Positions 37,509 through 48,509 of a stretch of 64,000 nt of DNA are shown here, piece by piece. The DNA lies in the NCBI GenBank assembly GCA_002335605.1, contig BEDY01000001.1, positions 1,240,001 through 1,304,000 of the forward strand, written 5' to 3'. The notes under the pieces are model-generated. The model made no database searches and was not told the DNA's origin. It saw only the letters and a program-made list of their open reading frames with translations. Source of the stretch: Prillingera fragicola. Taxonomy: Eukaryota; Basidiomycota; Tremellomycetes; Trichosporonales; Trichosporonaceae. The translations under genes and the position numbers were made by a program. Numbering within the stretch: position 1 is the stretch's first letter; every line of letters begins with the position of its first letter.

Positions 37509-38374
37509 AGGGCAGACACGGGTGAGTATTGGGCAGACTGCTGCCTCTTCAGAACTCCCTGGTTAATAATGAACAGCCGCCCTTGCCTCCATTTGGAAAA
37601 CCAAAAGCGATACTCGCCATTGCCCCTCTCGTTGTACACTATTATTATCAAACACACATTGCATGAGTGAGTTATGTCGACGACGATCTGTGCAAACCCC
37701 TCTAACAGCACAGAACGACCACGGTTTGGTGTCATACCCATTCCGCACACACAACCACATAACTAACCATTTATCATATTGCCATTATGAACCGTCATTG
37801 AGATTCTGCTGGAGATGGACGTCGTCGTGTCTGCGCCGACTCTCGGAACAGCGAGCTATTGTCTGAAGGCGGCTGTGGTTTGGGGGGCGGCTTGATTTTG
37901 TCAGGTCCTTGACCCTGACCTCAATGGTCAAAAGTCAACGGTCAAATCGAGTTGCGTCGAAATCACAAATCGCACTGAAGATGGATCTGCGCTGCACGGC
38001 TTTCGGGTCCCACTTCCAGCAGATACCGAGCACAGACGAAGAGTGGCAGGCGTAGTGATGGACGCCAGCGACTGGGTTGTAGGCGCACGTCTGACCTCAC
38101 CATTGAGCCTCCACCTCGCCTGATCTGTGCTGGCAGCACAAGATAGCACGTTCTTTGAAGCTAAAGCAACACCTTCAGGTAGTTAACTGCTGCTGCAGCT
38201 GCTGGCCAGCTGGAACATCTATGCATAAACTCGCTGCAGTCTACAGTTGCACTGCGACCACACCTGCGGGGGCCCGGCTCATGTACCGTGCCTGAATCTT
38301 AAAGTCGGTTCAAGACGTGTCGGTGCACCATCCAACTTGTCGACGTCGCTTCCCCCTCATCACTCGTTGAAGCA
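37509..38374. promoter_or_regulatory. Upstream region of the GPHR-like gene with short direct repeats
   Basis: About 870 bases without a convincing gene. Directly visible are three GTCAA units at exact 7-base steps (37927-37931, 37934-37938, 37941-37945) with an inverted TTGAC copy at 37909-37913, and two CAGCTG palindromes at 38196-38201 and 38207-38212, 11 bases apart, about 165 bases before the next start codon. Confidence 0.4.
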
Positions 38375-40603
38375 ATGGCCGACGCACCACCACCGCCATC
38401 AGCAGGCGCTACGGCTGCTGTAGCTCCTTTGGCACCAGCAAAGGGCCCTATCTGGTTCGACACCCTTATCCTCATTGCCTTGCGTGTAGTGTACTTTCTT
38501 GTCTCGCGCCGATACCTCCTCTCAACACTGAATCCCACGCTGCGTGAGATCTCCAAGCCAGAACAGCTTTTACCAACTCAGCGCGCGCGAGCACTCTCTG
38601 CATCTACTGGAGGAGGAGCTGATGCGCTTGATGCGCTGCGCTCTGACCCCGAGCCGGACGACACGGATGCCGACGCGGGCGACAGCTCCTACCCGCCCTC
38701 TCCGGCGCGGGGCTACAGTGGCGGATTCACACCGCTTGGCGCACACACTCCCACAGGCCCCGGAACGGGAAGTATAGAATTGGACGTACTGGGTGCCAGG
38801 CTCCAGGCAGCCAGTGATCGCGGCGAGGGATCCTCGACTGGGCTGTCGCGTAGGGATGCTGCGGCGCAGCAGCAGCTCGTTCTCGAGGTGGCGCACAGTC
38901 GTGAGACGAGCAGTACGAGTGTGGGCTCGACGAAGCGCGTCAAGCGCGCTGCGAGGGGATTGAACCGCGTCGCCAGGTAAGTGCTGGAGGGGAGGTAGAG
39001 CGTCGTCGCACAGACTGACGCCGATGCAGGGTGCTTTTCTCCATCTGCGTTGCCGAGAGCCTCAACCTGTTGACTCTTGTCGTCTTCCACACGGTCGGGA
39101 TACTGCACTCGCATGCTCGTCGGGTAAACTTTTCCGTGTCGTTGCATCTGCTGCTAGGTATTGTCTTGCTCGTTGTGCCGTTCGGACAATGCCTCCTGTT
39201 TACCTATCGTTCAAGAGGTAAGCCATGCTCGCCACTTGCGCTCGCTGACAGAACCAGAATCCACTACAGTATCGACGCGCTCGTCGCGCTTCTCGACTCT
39301 GCCGCTGACATACCGTCTGCTCATCTCACTTATTCCGTTTTGCCTCTACATTTTCATTTTTACCAGGATCCCGCCATACATTACCGCCATGCCAGAACCG
39401 CAGCCGGAACCGGCGCCGGAGGCAGACGCCAGCGGTGCGGTTGGATCAATTGTGCAGTGGTCAACGTCTGGCCCAGAGGGCTGGGAGCGTGGAGGTTGGC
39501 TGGCCAGCTCGCTTGGACGTGTCGTTGTGCTGGGCGTGTTGGTTATCGCCGGACTCTCTGGCATCGGAGCTGTGGTCACGGCCTGGGACTATCTCGAGCA
39601 GGCCGCGGGCGCTGGCCGCAAGCCGTTGACCGATGCAGATGTGCTTCAGGCCGAGCGCTCGCTGTACCGAGTGCGCCATGACATTGTCACCAAGCGCCAA
39701 GAGATTGAGCGCATGGAGGCACCGATGGAGCGAGAGGGTGAGGCCAAGGGCAGCTGGATGAGTCGTGTTTTTGGCAGCAAGGCGGATAGTGGTAAGGAGA
39801 TTCAGCACTGCTTAGGATTCTTCTGACTGGTCGCAGAGGCAGCATCGCTCCGAACTGAGCTCCATGGCTTGGAACAGATGGAATTCGAAGTCTCACGCTC
39901 TGTTGCAGCCATGAAGATTCGTCACAAGCGCCAAGGCTTTCGCCACACAGTCAAGGGCACAGTTTACAACATTCTGGGCTATATTTTCGCAATCTACTGC
40001 GCAGCTCGTCTCCTCATGTGCCTCGTGTCCATCTTCATTGCGCCACTCTCGACCAGTCGCATCCCAGAGTCGAACGCCCACAAGGGCAGTGGAAACACGA
40101 ACGGCGACTGGATCTCGTTCATCCTCGCCCTAGGCGTAGCTCACCTACCCTTTGGTGACGTCGACGTTGCGACCTGGTCACGAGCAATCTCGCTTCTCCT
40201 CACGGGTCTCCTGATTCTGTCGTCACTCACAATGGTCCTGCGATGGCTCGGCCGCGTACTGCGCCTTACCAGCAAAACCGTCGGCGCAGGGTTTCTCCTC
40301 CTTACTCTCGGGCAGCTGTTTGCGACGTACGTCATTTCGCTTCTGGTCCAGCTCCGCACATCCCTGCCACCCGCACCAGTGATTGATATTGGAACGGGGG
40401 CCAACGCCACAGCAGCCGCAGCAGCCTACGAGAGCAGCGACGACAGTCTATTGCGGACTCTGCCTGATTTCCGTGTGTTTGGCCGTTTGTTTGACGCCGT
40501 CTTCCTCCTCGCGGCGCTGGGCACTGGTATCTACAGGTACATTGCAATGAAGGTCGGTGGGGCCGACGATGGAGACCTGTACCAAGCTCTTGGACGCGAG
40601 TAG
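38375..40603 (+). CDS. Golgi pH regulator / GPR89-family membrane protein
   Basis: Polytopic membrane protein of the GPHR/GTG family, implicated in anion conductance and Golgi acidification in animals and in ABA signalling in plants; the fungal role is not established. Exons 38375-38976, 39030-39217, 39252-39791 and 39837-40603 encode 698 residues. Hydrophobic segments start at DTLILIALRVVYFLV; a Ser/Gly-rich insertion follows; then VLFSICVAESLNLLTLVVF, the GPHR_N region (GVLVIAGLSGIGAVVTAWDY), a coiled region (RHDIVTKRQEIERME), and the ABA_GPCR-type C-terminus with TVKGTVYNILGYIFAIYCAA and FILALGVAHLPF. The disordered insertion of ~130 residues after the first membrane helix is larger than in animal GPHR. 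Confidence 0.85.
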
Positions 40604-40795
40604 CTGGCCAGCTGGGATGAGGTATCTCGACATAGATTTGGATTCGTGGATAATAGATTATAGATGTGCACTATGCTACCTTTTAGCCTGTCACAGTTCT
40701 TCAGCTGCAAAGTATCACTGCGCCAGTGCTGACAAGTATATTATCTACCAATATGCATAATCTCACGTGGCACACCAGTGCGCACCTACAACCCT

Positions 40796-42547
40796 CTAAC
40801 GGAGGCGAGCCTTGAGGTACTGGACGACCTGGTCGAGAGGAACCTCCTCGCCATTGTCCTTGCCCTCACGCTCGACACCCTGCTCCTTGATACGCACGAT
40901 GCCCTTGGCAATCTCAGCGGGAGCAAGGATAGCGACAAAGGGAACCTGGTCGTCGGCGGCCTGCGACCACTGCTTCTCAGCTTTGGGCTTGGCCTTGTAC
41001 GTGAACTCGGTCTGAAAGGTCAGCATTCACAAATAAAATTGTTAGCTCACCTTGATACCCCCGTCCCAGAGAAGCTTGGCAAGCCTCATGCGCTCAACGA
41101 GAAGACCACCGCCAAGAGCAAGAATGAACACCTCGGTCTCCTTTTCGCGGGGCTTGACGGCCTCTGCCCTGCGGCGGTTCTCGAGAATGGCGTACACACG
41201 CTCGACACCAATCGACACACCAACACACGGCACCTTGTCGCGCTTCGAACCAGCAGCCTCGGCAAACATGTTGACAAGGTTGTCGTACCTTCCACCAGCA
41301 GCAATCGAACCGACACCAACGGTACTCTCGTCGACACCGTCCTCGTTGACGACAGCCTTGGACTTCTTGCTCTTGCCGCTGGGGACAACGGCAGCAGGCC
41401 CAGAGCCAGCAGCGGGAGGTGGCGCCGAGCCGTCGGTGATGGCCTCGTAGATAATGCCAGTGTAGTAATCCAGGCCACGAGCAAGCGACATGTCAAAGCT
41501 CATCTTGTCGAGAACATCAAAGGCCTCAAGGTAGTCGAAGAGCAGAGCCATGTCGGCAAGACCCTCCTTGGCCGAAGTGATGGTGTTGAGAGCCTCGTCA
41601 CCCTGGAGACGCTCGAGAACCTGGCGGCCGGTACCCTTGATACCAACGTACTCGCCGATACGGTCCGCGATCTTCTCGTCAAGACCCTTCTCGACAGTCA
41701 TCTCCTTCTTGACATCGGCCCACGGCAGCTTGTCGAGCTTGTCGACGGCCGACGAGATGGCACGAGTCTTGTCGGCAGGGACACCGGCGAGCTCAAAGAT
41801 GCCGTCAAGAATCTTTCGGTGGTTGAGCTTGATGGTGTACTCGCCAATCTCGAGGGCAGTGAGAGCCTCACAGAGAGTGTAGAGAATCTCGGCATCGGGG
41901 ACCATGGGGTCGTAGGTGCCAGCAAAGTCAATGTCGCACTGGTAGAACTCGCGCATGCGGCCCTTGGACATTACCGGCTGGTCACGGCGGTAGACCTTGG
42001 CAATCTGGTAGCGCTTCATTGTGGTGATACCGTTCATGGCCAGGTAACGGGCAAAGGGAACAGTGAGGTCGTAGCGGAGCGAGCACAGCTCACCACCCTG
42101 GTCCTGGAGGTCGTAAATGAGCTTTGAGTCCTCGCCGTACTTTCCAGCAAGGATCTCGCGGAGCTCAAAGACAGGAGTATCAAGAAGCTCGCCACCGTGC
42201 TTGGCAAAGACGTTCTCGAGCGTGCTAAAGATCTTCTTGCGCAGAAGAGCAGCCGCAGGCTTGCGGTCAAGAGTACCCTTGGGCACCTTGAGCTGGAAGC
42301 CAGCAGGAGCGTCCTTCTTGTCCTTGGACTGCTGAGCTTTGAGGGCCTTCATCTCCTCGACCTCCTTGGAGGCATCCTGCTTGGCAACCTTGAGCGCCTT
42401 GATCTTGTCTTGCAGACCCTTGATCTGCTCATCCACAGTTGACATTTTGGGCGAGGTGGTGGATAGTGGGTGGCTGAGAAGTGGGGATATCCGGGGTGCG
42501 AGCGTGACTCTTGTTCTTCCTACTCGTCCAATGTAGCGCGCAAGCAT
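40796..42547 (-). CDS. HTS1: Histidyl-tRNA synthetase, probably dual-localised
   Basis: Class II aminoacyl-tRNA synthetase charging tRNA-His. Exons 42547-41051 and 41011-40796. Two in-frame starts are meaningful: Met at 42547 begins a 34-residue Arg/Ser/Leu-rich stretch ([18 protein letters not shown]...) typical of a mitochondrial presequence (570 residues), and Met at 42445 ([19 protein letters not shown]) gives the 536-residue cytosolic form with an N-terminal coiled coil. This matches the known two-start strategy of yeast HTS1. Motifs include [28 protein letters not shown] and [13 protein letters not shown], then the anticodon-binding domain. The 5' region is shared with GCN20. Confidence 0.94.
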
Positions 42548-42774
42548 GCAGCAGCCGGTGTCGTTCAAATGTGTTGTGTTGTGCGAACGACTCGACTGGG
42601 CCATAGCCTCGCAAGCTGGACATCCTCCAGCCTCCTTGTCAAAAGTCGGACATGGCTCGCGTGGCAATTTACTTCCGTCGCGGATCCGAGATTCCAGGTC
42701 TGGCAGGACTCCGCTGGACAGCAAAAGTCGATAGTATCGTCGCTTTGCCCCATACCAAGCACCTCTCAGGCAAC
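42548..42774. promoter_or_regulatory. Bidirectional promoter HTS1 / GCN20
   Basis: Only 227 bases separate the long-form HTS1 start and the GCN20 start. Both genes belong to translation and amino-acid control. I did not find a clear TGACTCA Gcn4-type site in it. The HTS1 frame remains open through it, which is probably fortuitous. Confidence 0.5.
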
Positions 42775-45127
42775 ATGACTGCGATCGTGCGAGACATCGT
42801 ACGTGCAGGAGGAAAGAGGCTAATCCAATTGGCATGAGCTGACGACTAGCGCAAAACTTTCCCGCAGACGGACGATGTTGTCGTCAGTTACATTGGGGGT
42901 CTCGTCGACGATGAGGACGAAGATGTCGATGACATTGTGGAGATGACCAGGGGAATGCTCCAAGGTGGTCCCTCCAACAGTGATACTACCAAGGCTCTTG
43001 ACGACTTGTGAGTGCAGTGTTGTGGTCGTGTTAACCAGCAGCATGGACCGCCTCGTTGAATACCTCGAGTCTCAGTCGTCCAAGCGCGTGCGCCGCACCA
43101 CTACGGCGACGAAGCTGGACAAGACTGTCCAGATGCGCTCGCAGCAAATGTCAGCTACTATTGCCATGAGTGGTACTGTTGACCTGGGTTCGGTCAACAA
43201 GTCGCAGACGTCGCGTGTCGACATGGCCAAGCTCGCAAAGGCCGAAGCCAAGCTCAAGGCCAAGAACGAGAAGCGCTCGCGTCGCACTCTCTACGAGGGC
43301 TCGAAGCTCATCGAGATGCAGAAGAAGCAGCAAACATACGAAGAAATGTTCATGAAGGTCAACCCCCTCGACCTGTCTGGCGCTGCCAAGGGCAAGTCCA
43401 AGGACATTCACCTCACCAACATCGACGTCTCGTTCTACAACAACCGTATTCTGGCCGGTGCCACCCTTACCATGGCCCATGGTCGTCGCTATGGTCTTAT
43501 TGGTCGTAACGGTGTGGGTAAGTCGACCCTGCTTCGCCACCTCGCTCTTCGTGAGGTCCCCATCCCGACCCACATCTCGATTCTGTATGTCGAACAGGAG
43601 ATTGTTGGAGACGACACTACCGCCCTGGACTCCGTGCTCAAGGCCGACGTGTGGCGTCACAAGCTTCTCACCGATGAGAAGGATATCAACGCCAAGCTGG
43701 AGAAGATGGAGAAGGAGCCTCTGCCCGAGGATGCCCCTGAGGGCATCAAGAGCGAGTTTGAGCGGGAAAAGGACGAGCTTGCCGCCCGTCTGGGCGAGCT
43801 GCAGGGTCAGCTTGTGGACATGGATGCCGAAACAGGTCCTGCGCGTGCTGGTATGCTGCTTGCCGGTCTCGGTTTTGCAGACGAGGACCAGAAGAGGCCA
43901 ACGAGCTCGTTCTCTGGTGGTTGGCGCATGCGTCTCGCTCTGGCGCGCGCTCTGTTCGTCAAGCCCGACCTCCTCATGCTGGACGAGCCTTCAAACATGT
44001 TGGATTTGAATGCAATCGCCTGGCTGGAAGACTATCTCCAGACTTGGACTGGTACTATTCTCGTCGTCTCCCACGACCGCTCGTTCCTCGACGCCGTCGC
44101 GACAGACATTGTGCACCAGCATTCGCAGCGCCTCGACTACTACAAGGGCAACTTCTCCCAGTTCTACGCTACCAAGACGGAGCGTGCTCTCGCTCTCAAG
44201 AAGGAGTACGAGACCCAACTTGCATACCGTCAGCACTTGCAAGCTTATATTGATCGATGGCGTTACAATGCCAATCGCGCTCCGCAAGCGCAGTCGCGTA
44301 TCAAGATTCTCGAAAAGCTGCCAGAGCTCGAGCCGCCCGAGGAGGAGGACGCCAGTGAGAAGTTCAAGTTCCCCGAGCCGGAGAAGATTTCGCCACCGCT
44401 CTTGCAGCTCGACGAGGTCACCTTTGGTTACACTCCTGAGAAGATTATTCTCGAGGGAGTCAACTTTGATGTCGGCTTTGACTCGCGCATTGCTGTCATT
44501 GGTCCCAACGGAGCCGGAAAGTCGACCCTGATCAAGCTCCTCACCGGAGCAGTCCAGCCTATCAAGGGTACCGCAACTTACAACTCGCGCTGCCGTGTTG
44601 GTTACTTTACCCAGCACCACGTCGACCAGCTTGACGTTACCATGTCGTCAGTCGCGTTTCTCCAGGCCAAGTACCCTGGTAAGGAGGAGCAGGAGTACCG
44701 TAGCCACCTGGGCCAGTTCGGTATCACCGGTCTCACTGGTCTCCAGAAGATTGGTACGCTGTCAGGAGGTCAGAAGAGTCGTGTCGCTTTCGCCGCGCTC
44801 GCGTTCCTCCGGCCCCATCTTCTGCTTCTCGACGAGGTGAGTACTGACTGGGGTCATGCTTGGCTGCCTATCTCATGTGTTGGCTATCCCACTAACACCG
44901 CACAGCCGACCAACCACCTCGATGCCGAAGGTCTGGACGGTCTCGCGGAAGCCGTGCAAAACTACAAAGGAGGCTGCATCATCATTTCACACGACGAGCG
45001 CTTCGTTAACAGTGTCGCTAACCAGCTCTTCGTTTGCGCGGAGGGAACTGTCAAGAAGTTCCATGGCGATGTCTCGGCGTACAAGCATCTTATCGTCAAC
45101 GAGCTCCGCAAGAAGAACAAGCCGTAG
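42775..45127 (+). CDS. GCN20: ABC-F ATPase GCN20 (general amino-acid control)
   Basis: Soluble twin-ATPase ABC protein that binds GCN1 and ribosomes to activate the eIF2-alpha kinase GCN2. Exons 42775-42798, 42850-43007, 43042-44836 and 44906-45127 give 732 residues. First cassette: [32 protein letters not shown] and [12 protein letters not shown], where SNMLD in place of TNHLD is usual for Gcn20. Second cassette: [30 protein letters not shown] and LLLDEPTNHLD, the last split by an intron. The N-terminal ~190 residues (eEF3-like, GCN1-binding region) are present. The stop is 280 bases from the converging SGNH gene. Confidence 0.95.
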
Positions 45128-45407
45128 CTGGGCTACAGCACAAAATACGGCCGCCCTCACTCTTTTCCGAGACCCATGCAACATATTTGCGGGATTTGGA
45201 CCCTCCGGACCTGCCCATGAGCGCGATCTCGTAACCATGAAAGATGCAAACGGTGGCAACGGGTATCCAAAGGCGATCTTGGTGGAGTCGAGTTGGGGAC
45301 ATGCTTACATAATCACAGCTGTATCGATATGGGGGTCTACAGAATCTTTTACAAAGGTTACAAGCTATGCTTGTCAGTGCATATCCCTCACTCGACCATC
45401 TGTGTAC

Positions 45408-47243
45408 TCACGACATGATGGAAATGACACGGAACTCGGTGCCGCCCTTGGGGTCACTTGTCTCTGAGAGTATCTCACAGGTGACATTACGGAGACCTGG
45501 TTCGGCATTCTCAGAGATGGTGGCAAAGCGACCAATATTGCTGACGCGTCAGCTTGCGTCACACGTTCCCTTGAAGTACACTCACACTCCAGGCTTGTCC
45601 CAGTACGCGTCGATCGTGACTGCAGAGTTCTTGTGGTTGTCGACCCAGCACGAGGCCTTGCCCAGCCCAAACTCGCCCGACATGAGGTTGTACATCTTGA
45701 TGTGGCCGGTGGCAGTGTGGAGCTGGAACGTGACACTATCTCCGGGCTTCCAGCCCACATAGTAGGCCTTGTCCAGGTGCTCAGGGTGAACCCAGTACCG
45801 CCAGCCGTTGGCGGCAACTGCCGTGAGGTTGTAGGACGGGTCGGGCGAGCGCGTGCTCATGCAGTGGGGGTGGTAGATGGGCTCGCGCTTGTCCAGGTTG
45901 GGATTCCAGCCGTCAAGAGCGCGCAGGCGGGGCACCATTCCAAACTCGTCGGGGCGTGTCCACATACCAGGCCAGTATGCGGGCTGTTCCCCCGTCGGCT
46001 CCTCGCCCTCCTTGGGAGGATCAGGCTGGTGCATCCACGACTTCATCTCGTCGGCCCAGCCCGCTTCGTGCGCTGCAAGGCCCGCATCGAGATTACCGGA
46101 GAACACTTGCTCCAGTTGCTGGTCGTAGGTGCTGCCGATAAACTCCTCCTGAACAATGTTCTCGTGCACGGGAGCAATGGTGAAGTGAGGATCGCTGACC
46201 ATGTCGCAAGACACGTCGTGGATGAGAGAGGCACAGAGCCTAAAGAGGTCGTTGTGGCCACGAGCGTTGATATGGCGCATGTCGGGGCTACCCCAATAGC
46301 TGCTCATTTAGCAAAACGCTTGGCAGCAAGCACACTCACTCTCTGGAAAAGTACACTGGGACAAGTTTAGGGAATCGCGTAAAGTGGTGCACAAGCGGAT
46401 GACGTTGGTTGATGACGGGAACGTCTGATGGTCAGGTGCTGGCCTTGCGCGCTTGGACTCACCAAAGTACTGAGCAATCGGGAGGTGCATGCGGCCGCCT
46501 CCGCCGGCCATACCGCCCGTGCTGAACGCAGCAGCCTCCACGAGAATCACAGCTGGCTGCTTCTCCATTGCAAGCAAGCCGCGCAGCAAGTTCTCCATGT
46601 TGTCATAGTGCTCTATCAGGGCCTCGTCGTTGACACCCAGTTCGACGAAAACGAGGTCGGTGTCGTGGGGAATGTGAAGCGGGAAGCAGTATGAGTAATA
46701 GTCTGAGCCAGTGGCGGGTACGGCGCCGTTCATCGAGGAGAATGTGGACGAAGGGAAGGCCTTTGGGAACCACTCTGCGATCTTGAAAAACCAGCCCTCA
46801 AAATCATACACGTTGTGGCCCTTGGTCACTGCCGGTCAGCAAGCGCTTAGTCCAAGGTTCCGAGACACGCACCACTGCCGCCGATGGTCGCGACAACCAG
46901 GTGCTCGCCTCGGAGAGCTTTGCGCACAAAGTTCTCGAGACGCACCAGTGAGCCTACAAAGTCAGCACATAACGCTAGCCTCCGACTCACCCTCATAGCC
47001 ACGCGACATGCGAACGTTGGCGCGTCCGTAACTTTTATAGTATTCGTTGGGCTTGGCGCAAGTCTTGCGGAGCTGCTTGATAGCCGCCTTTTGGGCCGCG
47101 GTGTGTTGTGCGGTCTCACCTCCCCAGATGGAGCTGTGCACAGCTGCGGGGAAGCTCCTTGTAGTAGGGTGCGCGCTCAACAGCAGCAGCATGACACAGG
47201 CGAGGATCCCGCCTATGAGGAATGGCCGCCGGACCATGGCCAT
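45408..47243 (-). CDS. Membrane-anchored SGNH/GDSL-type hydrolase
   Basis: Exons 47243-46991, 46953-46873, 46828-46463, 46424-46340, 46302-45586 and 45540-45408 encode 544 residues. An N-terminal signal anchor (FLIGGILACVMLLLLSA) suggests a type II Golgi/secretory membrane protein. SGNH blocks are visible once spliced: block I VVATIGGSVTKGH, with the serine split by an intron; block III VFVELGVNDEAL; block V SPDMRHINARGH. After the catalytic domain comes a long unrecognised C-terminal region ending in a beta-rich part (YYVGWKPGDSVTFQLHTATG) that may be a carbohydrate or assembly module. Esterase or acetyltransferase action on polysaccharide would fit; a relation to tremellomycete capsule-associated proteins is a guess I cannot verify. 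Confidence 0.8.
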
Positions 47244-48509
47244 GGCGACGGATTTGGTGGGGCAATTGGTAGAGCGAAAAGTGTGGAAACGTAGCAAGTG
47301 GTTTCCGCGTGGCGGCGCTTAAGAGGTCCTTTGCACTGACGGGAAACAGTGACAAGAGTCGTAGCTAGAAAAGAAACAAGTGTGAGATGCGATGCTAAAG
47401 TGGACTGGACGCGGTATTGTATTTTAAAATCCGGAGCAGCCCGAATAGGGTTCATGCGCACTAGTTCATGCGCATCCATGATGGTTTCAAACTCGAAGGG
47501 TGTAATGTCAGGGTACAATCGATAGTCACAGCATCTCACGCGACGCGATGGCCGATGGCCCCATTCTGCACTCTGCACATTCAATACTACATGCGAGTCT
47601 GTGACTGCCATCAGGAATCTAGAAGGGCAAGAGTTGGGGGACTCAAACCTGGACATGGCAAAGCCTCGAAGCTTACATAAAGACACCTTCAGCGCTGCGG
47701 AGACATTCCGTGTTGAAGGCACCGGCCCAGAAGATGGTAGCCATCCCCTGCCTTCACGCTTACGACTAAGTGAGCTGCATGGGCCTGCATGAGATTTTTG
47801 TCTACCATCTTCGGCACTCCCGCGTCTGCCCTAAGAGCAATGTGCCGCCGAGCGGCCGGGTATTGGTACGCGAAGTCCAGATCATTCTCGGGGCTCTGTT
47901 CAGGTGGCGTCAAGGTGGCTTGGGGCTCCGTGCGTTGGCGTGACAGAAGCTCGGATCGCCCTGCTTATCCTTGTTTAACTTTGAGGCCCATGTCCCAGGG
48001 CGTCACCTGCACCTGTGCACTTTTTTCCTGTCAACGCTGTCAACTGTACACGCGCTTGTGAACTAGAGTGTTGTGAGCATGAGAGAACGAATCGCGAGCA
48101 CTGCGTTGTTCCCATTTCCCACTGTGGCCTGTGCAGGATCGCTCGCTGTGCAGAACCCACTGCTTCAAATCCCACTCGATGTGAGGCATTCGTGTCCGGA
48201 AACACGAGCCTCGTGGCCAAGTGTACTGGCTGCCTCGCATGGAGAACGTTGAAGCAACATATTAACACAGGGCGCTGCATCTCTGACGGCCACGATCGAG
48301 TAGCAGCCAATAAGCTCATCACTTACACTAACATGAGGCAGCCGCGTGCCGCCTTCCTGCATCCTCGTGTTGTTCGCCGGTGATCCTCGCCCGACTTTTA
48401 GCCCGCTTTATTAGTTCAGCATGCGGAACCCATATCCAAGCCTTCACCCCCACCACAAAAGGTGTGCTCGACGAAGGACAACGCTGCTGTTGGTAGTTGG
48501 TAGCCCAAC
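47244..48509. other. Divergent intergenic region, 1.27 kb
   Basis: Between the SGNH hydrolase and the methyltransferase. Only short, compositionally random open frames are present. Promoters for both genes must lie here; no motif or repeat recognised. Confidence 0.5.

Noticed and set aside
40778..42127. 449-codon open frame opposite histidyl-tRNA synthetase
   Set aside because: Same codon-bias effect; no domain, composition rich in Leu/Val/Asp as expected from complementing biased codons.
42652..42837. 61-codon frame starting [10 protein letters not shown] upstream of GCN20
   Set aside because: It overlaps the GCN20 start and first intron in another frame; at most an upstream open frame, with no supporting evidence.
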